Positions 1 through 11,294 of a stretch of 64,000 bases of DNA are shown here, piece by piece. The position numbers and the translations under genes were made by a program. This DNA comes from a candidate division WOR-3 bacterium. Lineage in GTDB: Bacteria > Hydrothermota > Tepidihabitantia > Tepidihabitantales > Tepidihabitantaceae. The DNA lies in the NCBI GenBank assembly GCA_039801085.1, contig JBDRTY010000001.1, positions 509,538 to 573,537 on the forward strand. Reading direction: 5' to 3'. Position 1 is the first letter of the stretch. The number at the start of each line of letters is the position of its first letter. The notes under the pieces are model-generated. The model did no database searches. It was not told the DNA's origin and worked only from the letters and a program-made list of their open reading frames with translations.

Positions 1-239
1 ACATCGTCAATGAGCTCGGTTTCCTCGTTAGTGCGGTTTCCTTCAGTTTTTTCCTTGAGCATCTGGATCGTATCGATAGTATAACGGGCAAGACGAAAGT
101 CGGGTTCCGGGTTGTTGCCGTCCGGGTTTACCGGCTGACCGAGATAGGCAAGGGCAGTGGCGGTAAGGGTGAGGATTAGACCGTTCAGGCTCGGCGGCGG
201 TTCGCCGGCACAGGATTCATGGTCATGCTGTTCAGTCAT
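1..239 (-). CDS. DUF1844 domain protein (partial)
   Basis: This gene runs off the left edge; 79 codons of its N-terminal part are visible, beginning at ATG 239-237. After a polar start (MTEQHDHES) comes a hydrophobic helix (LILTLTATALAYLGQ), a short loop, and then the helix ARYTIDTIQMLKEKTEGN, an arrangement typical of the small DUF1844 family. The start codon overlaps the end of the alanine racemase gene by 8 nt, so the two are translationally coupled and co-transcribed. DUF1844 has no established function. The assignment rests on the pattern of the two helices. Confidence 0.75.
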   Translation of the reverse strand, partial: MTEQHDHESCAGEPPPSLNGLILTLTATALAYLGQPVNPDGNNPEPDFRLARYTIDTIQMLKEKTEGNRTNEETELIDD

Positions 240-1398
240 AATTTAATAATGTTTTAATATGAACCACTTTGCCATCCTGCAGATAGATGCGGGGCACGCG
301 TGGGCTCACCCGGCAGATGATTTCATAGGGAATTGTGCCCGCAAGCAGCGCCAGTTCGTTGGCGCAGATTTTCTTGCCGTCAGCTGAGCCGAGCAGGGTA
401 ACAATATCGCCGAGGCGGGCGTCGGGCACATCCGTGACATCGAGCATCGTGAGGTCCATCGAGACATTGCCAACTACCGGCACTTTTCGGCCGTGGAGCA
501 GGCAGTAGCCCTTGTTTGTGAGCGAGTGGGGATAGCCGTCACCGTAACCGGCAGAGATGACCGCAATCCGCGAGTCGCGGGTAGTGAAGTAGTTGCGTTC
601 ATAGCTGATTGATGTGCCCGCAGGAAATTCCCGCAGATTGACAATCCGGGAGCGCAGACTCATTACCGGTTTTAAGGTGAATGGTGCCTGGCGATGGCCG
701 AAGTGGTAACTCAATGGCATAATGCCGTAGAGCATAAGTCCGGGGCGGACCATGTCCAGCTGTGCCTCCGGAATGTTGAGGCAGCCGGCAGAATTTGCCG
801 CATGACGCAGAAATCCGGTTATGCCCCGATGCTCAAGCTGGGCAGTCACCCGGTTGAACTCCCGGACCTGCTGGCGGGTGAAGTGGATGTCAGTATCGGC
901 AGCCGGAAAATGGGTGAAAACGCCGGCAAGGGTGATACCAGGCAGGCTGGTAACCCTGGTGATGAAATCGAGCGCTTGGTTCAGGCTGACGCCGGTTCTG
1001 CCCATACCGGTGTCGACTTCGATGTGGACCGGAATTGAGGTCTGCCGCCGTTGTGCCTCCTGAGCGAGGGCAAGCGCAAACTGTTCATCCGATACCGTTG
1101 GTATCAGCCGGTATTCAAACAGTTCGGGGATTTCCTTTTCGGGGATTGGGGAGAGGATCAGTACGGGCACATCAGCGACGCCGGCATGGCGGCAGCTGAC
1201 CCCTTCTTCAACACTGGCAACACCGAAGGCGTCGACAAAATTCTGGGCGGCACGGGCTATTTCCCGCAGTCCGTGACCATAGGCGTCGGCTTTGATCGCA
1301 AAGAGCAGTTTACCGTTGCCGATTGCCGAGCGTACCTGAGCGATGTTGTGTCTGAGGGCGTCAAGGTCAATTTCTGCCCAGACCCGTCCGTGGTTCAC
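232..1398 (-). CDS. alr: Alanine racemase
   Basis: This PLP enzyme interconverts L- and D-alanine and supplies D-Ala for peptidoglycan. Family signatures are visible: the N-terminal WAEIDLDALRHN, the PLP-lysine motif AIKADAYGHG, the HIEVDTGMGRTG barrel strand, and the C-terminal tyrosine region NVSMDLTMLDV. The reading frame is open back to a TTG at 1434 and contains an ATG at 1407. The TTG coincides with a good -35 box (TTGACA) and the ATG lies inside the -10 box. I therefore place the start at GTG 1398, just ahead of GRVWAEID, giving 388 residues. No Shine-Dalgarno sequence precedes any candidate start. It is the first gene of a two-gene operon with the DUF1844 protein. Confidence 0.93.
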   Translation of the reverse strand: MNHGRVWAEIDLDALRHNIAQVRSAIGNGKLLFAIKADAYGHGLREIARAAQNFVDAFGVASVEEGVSCRHAGVADVPVLILSPIPEKEIPELFEYRLIPTVSDEQFALALAQEAQRRQTSIPVHIEVDTGMGRTGVSLNQALDFITRVTSLPGITLAGVFTHFPAADTDIHFTRQQVREFNRVTAQLEHRGITGFLRHAANSAGCLNIPEAQLDMVRPGLMLYGIMPLSYHFGHRQAPFTLKPVMSLRSRIVNLREFPAGTSISYERNYFTTRDSRIAVISAGYGDGYPHSLTNKGYCLLHGRKVPVVGNVSMDLTMLDVTDVPDARLGDIVTLLGSADGKKICANELALLAGTIPYEIICRVSPRVPRIYLQDGKVVHIKTLLNYD

Positions 1399-1405
1399 AG
1401 ATATC

Positions 1406-1434
1406 ATATTAATATTATTTTTGATGGGTGTCAA
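1406..1434 (-). promoter_or_regulatory. Promoter of alr (sigma-70 type)
   Basis: On the minus strand, TTGACA (1434-1429), a 17-bp spacer and TAATAT (1411-1406). The predicted transcription start is near 1399, at the GTG proposed as the alr start, so the message would be leaderless. It lies back to back with the adk promoter; the two -35 boxes are 16 bp apart. Confidence 0.65.
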
Positions 1435-1450
1435 ATATGCGGGGGATTCC

Positions 1451-1479
1451 TTGACTGAACTGAAATTGCCGGTTAGAAT
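1451..1479 (+). promoter_or_regulatory. Promoter of the adk operon
   Basis: TTGACT (1451-1456), a 17-bp spacer and TAGAAT (1474-1479). Transcription would begin near 1486, leaving about 20 nt of leader with an AACGGAGC ribosome site before ATG 1507. This is the only clear promoter ahead of the plus-strand gene run to 13182. Confidence 0.65.
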
Positions 1480-1506
1480 GATGGATAAACTAAACGGAGC
1501 AGAACA

Positions 1507-2169
1507 ATGAGTGAAAGGATATTGCGTTTAGTGCTTCTTGGACCTCCCGGTTCGGGTAAGGGAACACAAGCGGAGCTGCTCGCAAGTCAGTTGGGGTTTG
1601 TCCATTATTCCACCGGCGAGGTTTTCCGGGAACAGATCAGTCAGGGAACCGAACTGGGCCGGCAGGTTGAAAGTTATGTGGCAAGAGGTGCACTGGTGCC
1701 GGATGGGGTCGTCCTGGCGGTCGTCGAAGAGTTCGTCCGACAGCATGGGCAGCAGTCAATTGCGTTTGACGGATTTCCCCGGACCATGCCACAGGCGACC
1801 GGGCTCGATGAACTCCTGAAACGGCTGGGTGTGCAGGTTGATCGGGCGGTACTGATTGATTTGAGCGATGATGAGGTGGTGCGCCGGCTTTCCAGCCGCC
1901 GGCAATGCAGAAATTGCAGCCGGATTTATAATCTGAGTTTCAGTCCTCCGAAAAATGCCGGTGTCTGCGATGTGTGCGGCGGCGAACTTTATCAGCGTGC
2001 CGATGATCAGGAGGAAACAATTCGTTCACGGTTACGGGTTTATGCCGAGCAGACCAGCCCGTTGATTGATTATTATGAACGGCAGGGAAAGCTGGTGCGA
2101 CTGGACGGGAGTCTGGGACGGGACCGGGTGTTTGCGGAGCTGAAACAGCTGGTTGAGCAGTTGAGATGA
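1507..2169 (+). CDS. adk: Adenylate kinase
   Basis: The enzyme transfers phosphate between ATP and AMP to balance adenine nucleotides in the cytoplasm. At 220 residues it is a long-form enzyme. It has the P-loop GPPGSGKGT near residue 12, the AMP-binding DGFPRT, and a LID domain carrying CxxC...CxxC (CRNC and CDVC), which predicts a structural zinc as in Gram-positive and many deep-branching adenylate kinases. The ATG has GGAGC 6-10 nt upstream. It is the first gene of a long operon, and its stop abuts the map start. The adk-map-infA-rpmJ order is the conserved tail of the spc ribosomal operon. Confidence 0.97.
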   Translation: MSERILRLVLLGPPGSGKGTQAELLASQLGFVHYSTGEVFREQISQGTELGRQVESYVARGALVPDGVVLAVVEEFVRQHGQQSIAFDGFPRTMPQATGLDELLKRLGVQVDRAVLIDLSDDEVVRRLSSRRQCRNCSRIYNLSFSPPKNAGVCDVCGGELYQRADDQEETIRSRLRVYAEQTSPLIDYYERQGKLVRLDGSLGRDRVFAELKQLVEQLR

Positions 2170-2172
2170 GTG

Positions 2173-2934
2173 ATGGCACTTTATATCAAAAGCGATGCCG
2201 AGGTGGCGGGAATGAGAATTGCGGGCAGAATTGTCGCGAGTGTCCTGAAGCGGGTTGCAGAGGTGGTGGTGCCCGGGATTACACTTAAGGAGCTGGAGGC
2301 GGTGTGTATTGACTATATCCGGAGTGCCGGTGGGGTGCCGACCTTCCTGGGTTACCGGGGTTTTCCTGCCGGGGTATGTATCAGCGTGAACGATGAAGTG
2401 GTGCATGGTATTCCTGACTCCAGGGTATTGAATGACGGGGATATTGTAAAGGTGGATGTCGGGGTAACCAAAGACGGTCTGATTGCCGACGGCGCCCGGA
2501 CATTTTTTGTCGGCAGGGTTGAACCCGCGGTAGTGCAACTGGTGCGGGTAACTGAGGCTGCATTTTATGAGGGACTGAAGTTCTGCCGGGCCGGATTCCG
2601 GGTTGGTGACATCAGTGCGGCAATCCAGCGTTATGTTGAGGCGCAGGGATATTCAGTCGTCCGGGAACTGCACGGCCACGGAGTCGGGGTTGAGCTGCAT
2701 GAGGAGCCGACGATTCCCAATTTCGGCAAGCCGGGCAGCGGCCGAAGGTTGGAAAAAAACATGACCTTGGCGATTGAGCCGATGGTGAATATGGGTGGAC
2801 CGGCGGTCCGGACATTAAAGAACGGCTGGACCGTGGTGACCGCTGACGGGAAGCCTTCGGCACATTATGAAAATACCGTACTGGTGACTGATGATGAGCC
2901 GGAAATATTGACTGGAGTTGTTGAACCGGTATAA
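2173..2934 (+). CDS. map: Methionine aminopeptidase, type I
   Basis: This metallopeptidase removes the initiator methionine from nascent proteins. The five metal ligands of the family can be placed: Asp in VKVDVGV, Asp in DGARTF, His in [13 protein letters not shown], Glu in LAIEPM and the C-terminal Glu in [10 protein letters not shown]. The frame also contains a GTG at 2170 directly after the adk stop; the ATG at 2173 is preferred. The length (about 253 residues) is normal for type I enzymes without an N-terminal zinc domain. It is coupled to adk, with infA following after 14 nt. Confidence 0.97.
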   Translation: MALYIKSDAEVAGMRIAGRIVASVLKRVAEVVVPGITLKELEAVCIDYIRSAGGVPTFLGYRGFPAGVCISVNDEVVHGIPDSRVLNDGDIVKVDVGVTKDGLIADGARTFFVGRVEPAVVQLVRVTEAAFYEGLKFCRAGFRVGDISAAIQRYVEAQGYSVVRELHGHGVGVELHEEPTIPNFGKPGSGRRLEKNMTLAIEPMVNMGGPAVRTLKNGWTVVTADGKPSAHYENTVLVTDDEPEILTGVVEPV

Positions 2935-2948
2935 CAATAAGAGCGGTT

Positions 2949-3167
2949 ATGGCAAAAAAGGATATGATTCAGGTTGAAGGGGTGGTGACCGAGGCACTGC
3001 CCAATGCTACTTTCCGTGTACAGCTGGACTCCGGGCACTCCGTGCTGGCGCATATTTCCGGCAAGATGCGGATGCACTGGATCAAGATTCTGCCCGGCGA
3101 CCGGGTTACAGTTGAGCTTTCTCCCTATGATTTAAACCGGGGGAGAATCGTTTATCGGTTCAAGTAG
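2949..3167 (+). CDS. infA: Translation initiation factor IF-1
   Basis: This 72-residue OB-fold protein binds the 30S A site during initiation. It contains the family core [15 protein letters not shown], the [15 protein letters not shown] turn and the C-terminal [16 protein letters not shown]. The usual tyrosine or arginine at the IRI position of other IF-1 proteins is His-Trp here, as in several other lineages. It lies between map and rpmJ, the classic order. Confidence 0.97.
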   Translation: MAKKDMIQVEGVVTEALPNATFRVQLDSGHSVLAHISGKMRMHWIKILPGDRVTVELSPYDLNRGRIVYRFK

Positions 3168-3205
3168 ATTTAGCATGTTCTCGGCAGAAAGGAGATAGAG
3201 AAAAA

Positions 3206-3322
3206 ATGAAAGTGCGTTCCTCAGTGAAGAAGCGCTGCGCCCATTGCAAGGTTGTGAAACGCAAGGGGGTAGTGCGGGTGATCTGTAAACGCGAACCCAA
3301 GCATAATCAGCGTCAGGGTTAA
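3206..3322 (+). CDS. rpmJ: Ribosomal protein L36
   Basis: This 38-residue gene encodes [14 protein letters not shown] and a Lys/Arg-rich C-terminus with the pattern CxxC...C...H, the zinc-binding (C+) form of L36. A GAAAGGAG ribosome site stands about 10 nt before the ATG at 3206. In most bacteria rpmJ is followed by rpsM-rpsK-rpsD-rpoA-rplQ; here it is followed by pyrG, so the ribosomal cluster ends at this point. Confidence 0.95.
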   Translation: MKVRSSVKKRCAHCKVVKRKGVVRVICKREPKHNQRQG

Positions 3323-3369
3323 TGTCTGAGTATCAGTCTTCGGGCACCGTGACTGTGTCGGGAGCTTAG

Positions 3370-5743
<2,374 letters not shown>

Positions 5744-5744
5744 G

Positions 5745-6302
5745 ATGAGTCCGGTTGACCAGATGAGATTTTTTTCTGCTGTCTGCTCCAAGGTCCTGTA
5801 TCTCTCACTACTGTTTCTTGTTGGCTGCAAGGAGGAAGAGGGAAGATTTGAGAGCTACAAATTGCCCAATCAGGTTGTCCGGGATTTTGAGTTGGATGAA
5901 TCGGTGAGCGGCAGGCGTCTTTACCGATTAAGTGCCCGGCTGGCGACGGTCTGGGAAAATGAATCCCGGATTGATGTGGAAACTCTGGAAGTTATTTTTT
6001 ACGGTGATGATGAGCAGCCTTATTCCCGGCTTGTAGCCGATGCCGGGACAGTCTGGATTAGAAGTGAGGACCTAGTGGCGCGGGGGCATGTATGTGTGAT
6101 TACCGGTGATAGCATGACACTGCGGACAGATTCGCTTGCGTGGAGTAATTCCCGGCGCCTGATTCATACACAGGCCGGAATTGTGATCGAGACCTCACAG
6201 GGGCAGATCGCCGGTACCGGACTGGTTGCAGATGCCCAGCTGAATAAAATTGAGATTCTCAGTGAAGTGTACGGGAGTTCCAATTATGAATTTGAACCCT
6301 AA
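5745..6302 (+). CDS. lptC: LPS export protein LptC-like lipoprotein
   Basis: This is a predicted bitopic or lipid-anchored component of the periplasmic LPS bridge, passing LPS from LptBFG to LptA. From ATG 5745 the protein starts with a hydrophobic stretch ending in LLFLVGC, a lipobox with Cys near residue 28. A beta-rich domain follows with the LptC features RLYRLSARLATVWENES and RLVADAGTVWIRSEDLVARGHVCV. An in-frame ATG at 5763 is an alternative start. The stop lies inside the next gene, and the downstream order lptA-lptB supports the call. Classical E. coli LptC keeps a membrane helix rather than a lipobox. Confidence 0.85.
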   Translation: MSPVDQMRFFSAVCSKVLYLSLLFLVGCKEEEGRFESYKLPNQVVRDFELDESVSGRRLYRLSARLATVWENESRIDVETLEVIFYGDDEQPYSRLVADAGTVWIRSEDLVARGHVCVITGDSMTLRTDSLAWSNSRRLIHTQAGIVIETSQGQIAGTGLVADAQLNKIEILSEVYGSSNYEFEP

Positions 6303-7236
6303 TCCCGTCTTACTGATTGCGCTGTCTGCCGTTACGGTTTTGAGCGGAGCAGAGATTTATGCCCGGAAAATGGAGGTTGTGCGGATTGGAGGTATGCAAG
6401 CGATGGTTCTCAGAGAGAGTGTTGCGATTTCTGATCGTGGAACAGTGATCTGCAGCCGGAATGCCCAGCTGTCACCGGGGCGGGATCGGGCGGTTCTCTG
6501 GGATTCGGTCTGGATTAAAACATCTGAGGTTTATGTACAGGCAGATTCAGTGGAATATGATTTTTCTCAACGTCACTCCAGGCTTTACGCCCGGCCCGGG
6601 AGGTTAATTACGGTGCAGGAAGAATCGGTTGAGATCCGAGCACCGGTACTCGAATATTCGTTTGTTGCGGGTAGGATTCAGGCGCCAGCAGGCTTGGAAT
6701 TGCGAGACAGGCGCGGAGAGTTTGTGGTTAACGGCAAAAGGGGCTGTTATTTTCTGAAATCACGACAGGGAATGGTGGATTCGGAACCGATTTTAACGAT
6801 TAACCCTGAGCAGCAGGAAACGGAGGTTGAGGTTACGGCAACCACGATGGATTATAACGATGTCGAAGGGCAGTTTAGAGCAAGTGGTAATGTGCGAGTG
6901 CGATCGGGAGCGGGGGAACTCGTGTGTGATTCTGCGGTTTTCCACCCCGCTGCGGATTCCGGGGTTGCTTGGGGAAGTCCGAAAGTAAAGGACAGCTCCG
7001 GATCGGCGGAAGGCGATACCGTCGTATTTTATCTTAAAGACCAGTCTCTCCGGCAGGTTGCACTTCACGGTCGAGCGAAAGGACGGTATCGGACCAATTC
7101 CGGTGAAACTGTTCTGGTCAACGGTTCACAGTTAAGTATGGAGCTTGCCGACGGCAAAATTGATGTAATTGAGGTGGCAAATCTGATTTCTGGGCAGTTG
7201 ATCAGGCGCGGTTCTGCCGAGCGTATCGGGGATTAG
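6286..7236 (+). CDS. lptA: LptA/OstA-like periplasmic LPS transport protein
   Basis: About 316 residues with a signal peptide (VLLIALSAVTVLSGAEIYA) followed by repeated OstA-type beta strands, for example VQADSVEYDFSQRHSRLYA and VTATTMDYNDVEGQFRASGNV. It contains roughly two OstA-like domains and is nearly twice the length of E. coli LptA. It may therefore form a longer section of the periplasmic bridge or replace part of LptD's N-terminus. ATG 6286 is chosen because the signal peptide starts there. It overlaps lptC by 17 nt and is followed by lptB after 4 nt. Confidence 0.83.
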   Translation: MNLNPNPVLLIALSAVTVLSGAEIYARKMEVVRIGGMQAMVLRESVAISDRGTVICSRNAQLSPGRDRAVLWDSVWIKTSEVYVQADSVEYDFSQRHSRLYARPGRLITVQEESVEIRAPVLEYSFVAGRIQAPAGLELRDRRGEFVVNGKRGCYFLKSRQGMVDSEPILTINPEQQETEVEVTATTMDYNDVEGQFRASGNVRVRSGAGELVCDSAVFHPAADSGVAWGSPKVKDSSGSAEGDTVVFYLKDQSLRQVALHGRAKGRYRTNSGETVLVNGSQLSMELADGKIDVIEVANLISGQLIRRGSAERIGD

Positions 7237-7240
7237 TGAT

Positions 7241-7960
7241 ATGAAGCTTGTTGCCCAGGAGCTGGTGAAGACCTATGGTGGCAGAAGGGTAGTCAACGAG
7301 GTTTCACTGGAGCTTAACCGGCAGGAGGTGGTCGGACTTCTTGGTCCCAATGGTGCCGGCAAGACCACTACTTTTCATATGATTACCGGGTTCATTCGCC
7401 CTGATTCCGGCAGAATTTTTCTCGATGGCGTGGATATAACCCATCTGCCGGTTTATAAACGGGCACGGTTAGGTCTGGGTTACCTTTCTCAGGAGCCTTC
7501 GGTTTTCCGGAAACTTTCAGTGGAGGATAATATCCGGGTGATTCTGGAACTGCTTAATATCTCACGGGCTGAACAGGAACAGATAATCGATGGCTTGCTC
7601 ACCAAACTCAACATAACCAGTATCCGGCGTCAGCGTGCCAGCAGTCTTTCCGGGGGCGAACGGCGGCGGGTGGAACTAGCAAGAGCACTGGCTTCAAGAC
7701 CTTTATTTCTGCTGCTGGATGAACCGTTTACTGGTGTGGACCCAATTGTCCGGGCGGAGATTCAGGATATCATCAGAAGGCTGAAGGCCGAAGGGCTGGG
7801 CATTCTAATTACTGATCATAATGTCCGGGAAACACTGGAGATTACCGATCGGGCATATGTAATGTATGATGCCCGGGTGCTGCTTTCGGGGACATCGGAG
7901 GAATTGGTCCGGGACGAGCAGGCAAGACAGGTATATTTGGGGGAGAGGTTTCGGATATGA
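7241..7960 (+). CDS. lptB: LPS export ABC transporter ATPase LptB
   Basis: This cytoplasmic ATPase powers LPS extraction from the inner membrane with LptFG, which are not in this window. It has Walker A GPNGAGKTTT, the Q-loop in YLSQEPSVFRKLSV, the signature LSGGERRRVELARAL, Walker B LFLLLDEPF, and the TDHNVRETLEITDRAYVM stretch characteristic of LptB. At 239 residues it is full length. It sits between lptA and rpoN, an order conserved in many proteobacteria, and overlaps rpoN by 4 nt. Confidence 0.95.
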   Translation: MKLVAQELVKTYGGRRVVNEVSLELNRQEVVGLLGPNGAGKTTTFHMITGFIRPDSGRIFLDGVDITHLPVYKRARLGLGYLSQEPSVFRKLSVEDNIRVILELLNISRAEQEQIIDGLLTKLNITSIRRQRASSLSGGERRRVELARALASRPLFLLLDEPFTGVDPIVRAEIQDIIRRLKAEGLGILITDHNVRETLEITDRAYVMYDARVLLSGTSEELVRDEQARQVYLGERFRI

Positions 7961-9378
7961 ACTTTGAACAACGGCATGAGTTGCGCACCGAAGCGCGGCT
8001 TACTCCACAATTGGTGCTCAACCTGAAACTCTTGGTGCTACCAGGTCTGGATCTGCAGCAGTTGATTGAAAATGAGCTGGAGCAGAATCCAGCGCTGGAA
8101 ATGGTAGATGATGGTGATGAGAATGCCAGCTTTGATTCAGCAGAAACCGAGGTTTCGGGTATTTCTGAAGAGCCGGATGTTCCAAGCGGTGTTTTGGGAG
8201 GTGATCCGGCGGAGGAATTTGATATTGCCGACCTTCTGCCGCAAGATAGCTGGGAGGTTACTGGTTATGGGGCTGACGAGGAAGGCAAGGAAAGTGCCAT
8301 AGCTGAGATCATTCCTGATGCCCGGATTACCTATCATGATATCCTGCTTCCGAAACTCTTGACAGAAATTGAACCCCAAGATACTCATATTGCAGAGGAG
8401 ATTGTTGAATGGCTGGATGAGGACGGATTTCTTTCTGTGCCACCGGGAAAAATTTCCGAATTAACTGGAATATCACTGGAGAAACTTAACCGGGTGCTGG
8501 GGGTGCTGCAGCGAATTCCCCCCGGGGGTATCGGTTGTCCGGATATGCGCTCCGCCCTTCTCAAGCAGTTGAATCTGAGGGGATATGATCAAACTAGTTT
8601 GGAATACCGACTGCTTTCGGAACACTGGGAACTGGTTATGCAACAGAATTACCGGAAATTGGCAGGCATTTTGCAAATTGATATCAGCAATGTTGAGCAG
8701 GCGGTAAAGAATATCTCGTCGTTAGAACCCAGACCGGGGCGTCAGTTTACTTCTGTGCCACCAGAGTATGTGATGCCGGATTTTTCGATTGAGTGGCAGG
8801 ATGGCAAGTTTGTGGCGATAGAGCAGGATAGCTATATTCCCAGAATCAGGGTGGCGCGACGGTTTGTCGAAATAGTTCAGCATCCTCAGGGTTATCCGGC
8901 AGAAACGGTCGCATTTGCCCGGAAAAAGGTAAGTGACGCATTAATGTTTCTGAGGGCAATCGAATCCCGGCGGCGCCTGCTCCGGCGATTAATGGATTGG
9001 ATAATTAGGCGGCAGGGTCCTTTTCTTCAGCATGGGACCCAGTTTCTCCGTCCGGCAAAGCTCAAGGAGGCTGCAACGGATCTTGGGGTTCACCCTGCGA
9101 CGGTCTCCAGGGCAATCAGCGGTAAGTATGTGGAAACGCAGTTCGGCATCTTCAAACTGAGAGATTTTTTTGAAACGGGAACTGGTGGAGTTGCGCGTAC
9201 GGGAATCAAGGAGAAAATCCAGGCATTAATTGCCGCCGAGGACAAAAGTTGTCCTTTGAGCGATGAAGAGATATGTGAACGGTTGCAGGTTGAGGGAATC
9301 AAGATTTCCCGCCGAACAGTTGCCAAGTATCGGGCCGAGTTGGGGATTCCCGGATCTGATGAACGGCGGAGGTTGTAA
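7957..9378 (+). CDS. rpoN: RNA polymerase sigma-54 factor
   Basis: This alternative sigma factor recognises -24/-12 promoters and needs AAA+ activators. It has the Gln/Leu-rich region I ([20 protein letters not shown]), an acidic region II, the core-binding domain with its HTH ([17 protein letters not shown]), and the C-terminal RpoN box in [15 protein letters not shown]. At 473 residues it is full length. No activator gene occurs in this window and I found no convincing -24/-12 site, so its regulon cannot be inferred here. It overlaps lptB by 4 nt and selB by 1 nt. Confidence 0.96.
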   Translation: MNFEQRHELRTEARLTPQLVLNLKLLVLPGLDLQQLIENELEQNPALEMVDDGDENASFDSAETEVSGISEEPDVPSGVLGGDPAEEFDIADLLPQDSWEVTGYGADEEGKESAIAEIIPDARITYHDILLPKLLTEIEPQDTHIAEEIVEWLDEDGFLSVPPGKISELTGISLEKLNRVLGVLQRIPPGGIGCPDMRSALLKQLNLRGYDQTSLEYRLLSEHWELVMQQNYRKLAGILQIDISNVEQAVKNISSLEPRPGRQFTSVPPEYVMPDFSIEWQDGKFVAIEQDSYIPRIRVARRFVEIVQHPQGYPAETVAFARKKVSDALMFLRAIESRRRLLRRLMDWIIRRQGPFLQHGTQFLRPAKLKEAATDLGVHPATVSRAISGKYVETQFGIFKLRDFFETGTGGVARTGIKEKIQALIAAEDKSCPLSDEEICERLQVEGIKISRRTVAKYRAELGIPGSDERRRL

Positions 9379-11276
9379 TGCATTTTGTCTTGGGTACTGC
9401 CGGCCACATTGACCACGGTAAGAGCGCTTTGGTTAAAGCACTCACCGGGACTGACCCGGACCGTTTGAAGGAGGAGCAGGAACGGGGAATGACCACCGAC
9501 TTGGGTTTTGCCTTTCTCGGCGAAGATATTACAATTATCGACGTGCCGGGTCATGAACGGTTTGTGCGTCATATGCTGGCAGGGGCGAGTTCCATTGATA
9601 TGGTAATGCTGGTGGTTGCTGCTGATGATGGGGTTATGCCTCAGACAAAGGAGCATTTTGAAATTTGCCGGCTGTTGGGAATTAAAAAGGGAATAATTGT
9701 AATAAACAAGATTGATCTGGTCGATAGTACATTAGTAGAGCTGGTCAGAGATGAGGTTCGGGAGCTGGTCCGGGGATCATTTTTGGAAAACGCCCCGGTA
9801 TTTGCGGTCTCAGCCCGTACCGGCGAGGGAATTGAGGATTTGAAGCGGGGAATTCTTGAGCTGACACGGGAGGTGGAACGGAAACCGGATCGGGGCGTAT
9901 TCCGGATGCCGATTGATCGTTGTTTTACAATCAAAGGGTTCGGTGTGGTAGTTGCCGGCACTGTGCTATCCGGGAGCTGTAAGATTGGGGACCGGCTTGA
10001 GATATTACCTGAATGCATTGCCGCAAGAGTCCGGGGTATTCAACGGCACAACCAGCCTGTAGTACAGGCGGGTACCGGGGAACGGGCAGCATTGAATCTC
10101 CAAGGAGTGGAACTGGATCAGGTGTATCGTGGTCAGGTGGTGGTGACTCCTGGATATTACCAGCCGTCCAGTTACATTCAAGCATCGCTTTATCTTTTGA
10201 AAGATTCTCCGATCGCACTCCGCAATATGGCACGGGTCCATCTGCATATTGGAACTGCTGAGGTGATGTGCCGGGTCTGTCTGTTGGATAAAAAGGAACT
10301 TCTCCCCGGGGATGAAGGGCTGGTGCAATTGAGGACTGAAAAACCGATAGTCTGCGACTATAACGATAGGTATGTCCTAAGGTATGCTTCCCCACTAGCC
10401 ACACTGGGGGGTGGTGTTGTGCTCGAGATTGGCAGCAGTAAGCTGCGGCGTTTTGATGAAGCGGTTATCAATCGGCTGAGGCAGCTTAAGGCAGGTGAGC
10501 AGGGTGCATTGCTGGAACAGCTATTGCTGAAAAACAGTTTTGATATCAAGACTTTAGGCGGTATCGCGCGGCAGATGGCTGTTAGCGAAGATCAGGTCGG
10601 TCATATGCTCCAGGTGCTGATTGACAGTCAGCGGGCGGCGACGCTGGATTTTGAAGGCAAGCGGTATGTGATTCACAATGAAGTCCTGCGTTTGGCACTG
10701 ACAAGTGTTCTTGGCATATTAGCCGATTTCCATCGGCAGAATCCGCTGCGCATGGGAATGAAATCGTCGGAGCTTCGGACGAAGGCCGGACAACTGCCTC
10801 CGGTTCTGTTTGAGCTGGTATTAAATCACCTGCAACAGCAGGGTGAGATAATAGTTGATGGCGACAGGGTGCGGCTCAAGGGGCATACGCTGCAGTTGAA
10901 ACCGGAGGAGCAGGTTCTGTTTGACTGGGTTGCCCGTATTTTGCAAGAGACCCGCTGGATACCGCCCGATCCAGTCGAACTTTTTTCCGGAGTTGACCAT
11001 AAACTTGCACAGCGGGTAAAACTTGCACTGGTGGAATCTGGAACGGTTATTGATCTCGGTGACGGAATTTTGATGCATGCGCAGGCAGTTTCCGAGGCAA
11101 AAAAAGTGTTGTTGAGACTGTTGGAGGAGAAGTCTGAGCTTGCAGCAACCGATTTCCGTCAGGCACTGGAAACAACGCGAAAGTATGCAATTCCGCTTTT
11201 GAATTACTTTGATAGTATCGGATTGACCCAGCGCAAGGGCGATGTCCGGGTACTTAAAAGCAGGGTAAAGACTTAG
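9378..11276 (+). CDS. selB: Selenocysteine-specific elongation factor SelB
   Basis: This translational GTPase delivers Sec-tRNA to UGA codons followed by a SECIS hairpin. At 632 residues it has the G1 motif [19 protein letters not shown], the [12 protein letters not shown] switch, [13 protein letters not shown] and NKIDL. It then carries EF-Tu-like domains 2 and 3 and C-terminal winged-helix repeats (from about residue 400) that bind the SECIS RNA. Its presence shows that the genome decodes Sec. The gene directly downstream, selD, contains an in-frame UGA. selA and the tRNA-Sec gene are not in this window. Confidence 0.97.
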   Translation: MHFVLGTAGHIDHGKSALVKALTGTDPDRLKEEQERGMTTDLGFAFLGEDITIIDVPGHERFVRHMLAGASSIDMVMLVVAADDGVMPQTKEHFEICRLLGIKKGIIVINKIDLVDSTLVELVRDEVRELVRGSFLENAPVFAVSARTGEGIEDLKRGILELTREVERKPDRGVFRMPIDRCFTIKGFGVVVAGTVLSGSCKIGDRLEILPECIAARVRGIQRHNQPVVQAGTGERAALNLQGVELDQVYRGQVVVTPGYYQPSSYIQASLYLLKDSPIALRNMARVHLHIGTAEVMCRVCLLDKKELLPGDEGLVQLRTEKPIVCDYNDRYVLRYASPLATLGGGVVLEIGSSKLRRFDEAVINRLRQLKAGEQGALLEQLLLKNSFDIKTLGGIARQMAVSEDQVGHMLQVLIDSQRAATLDFEGKRYVIHNEVLRLALTSVLGILADFHRQNPLRMGMKSSELRTKAGQLPPVLFELVLNHLQQQGEIIVDGDRVRLKGHTLQLKPEEQVLFDWVARILQETRWIPPDPVELFSGVDHKLAQRVKLALVESGTVIDLGDGILMHAQAVSEAKKVLLRLLEEKSELAATDFRQALETTRKYAIPLLNYFDSIGLTQRKGDVRVLKSRVKT

Positions 11277-11294
11277 GCAGCTTAAGGAGCTAAA

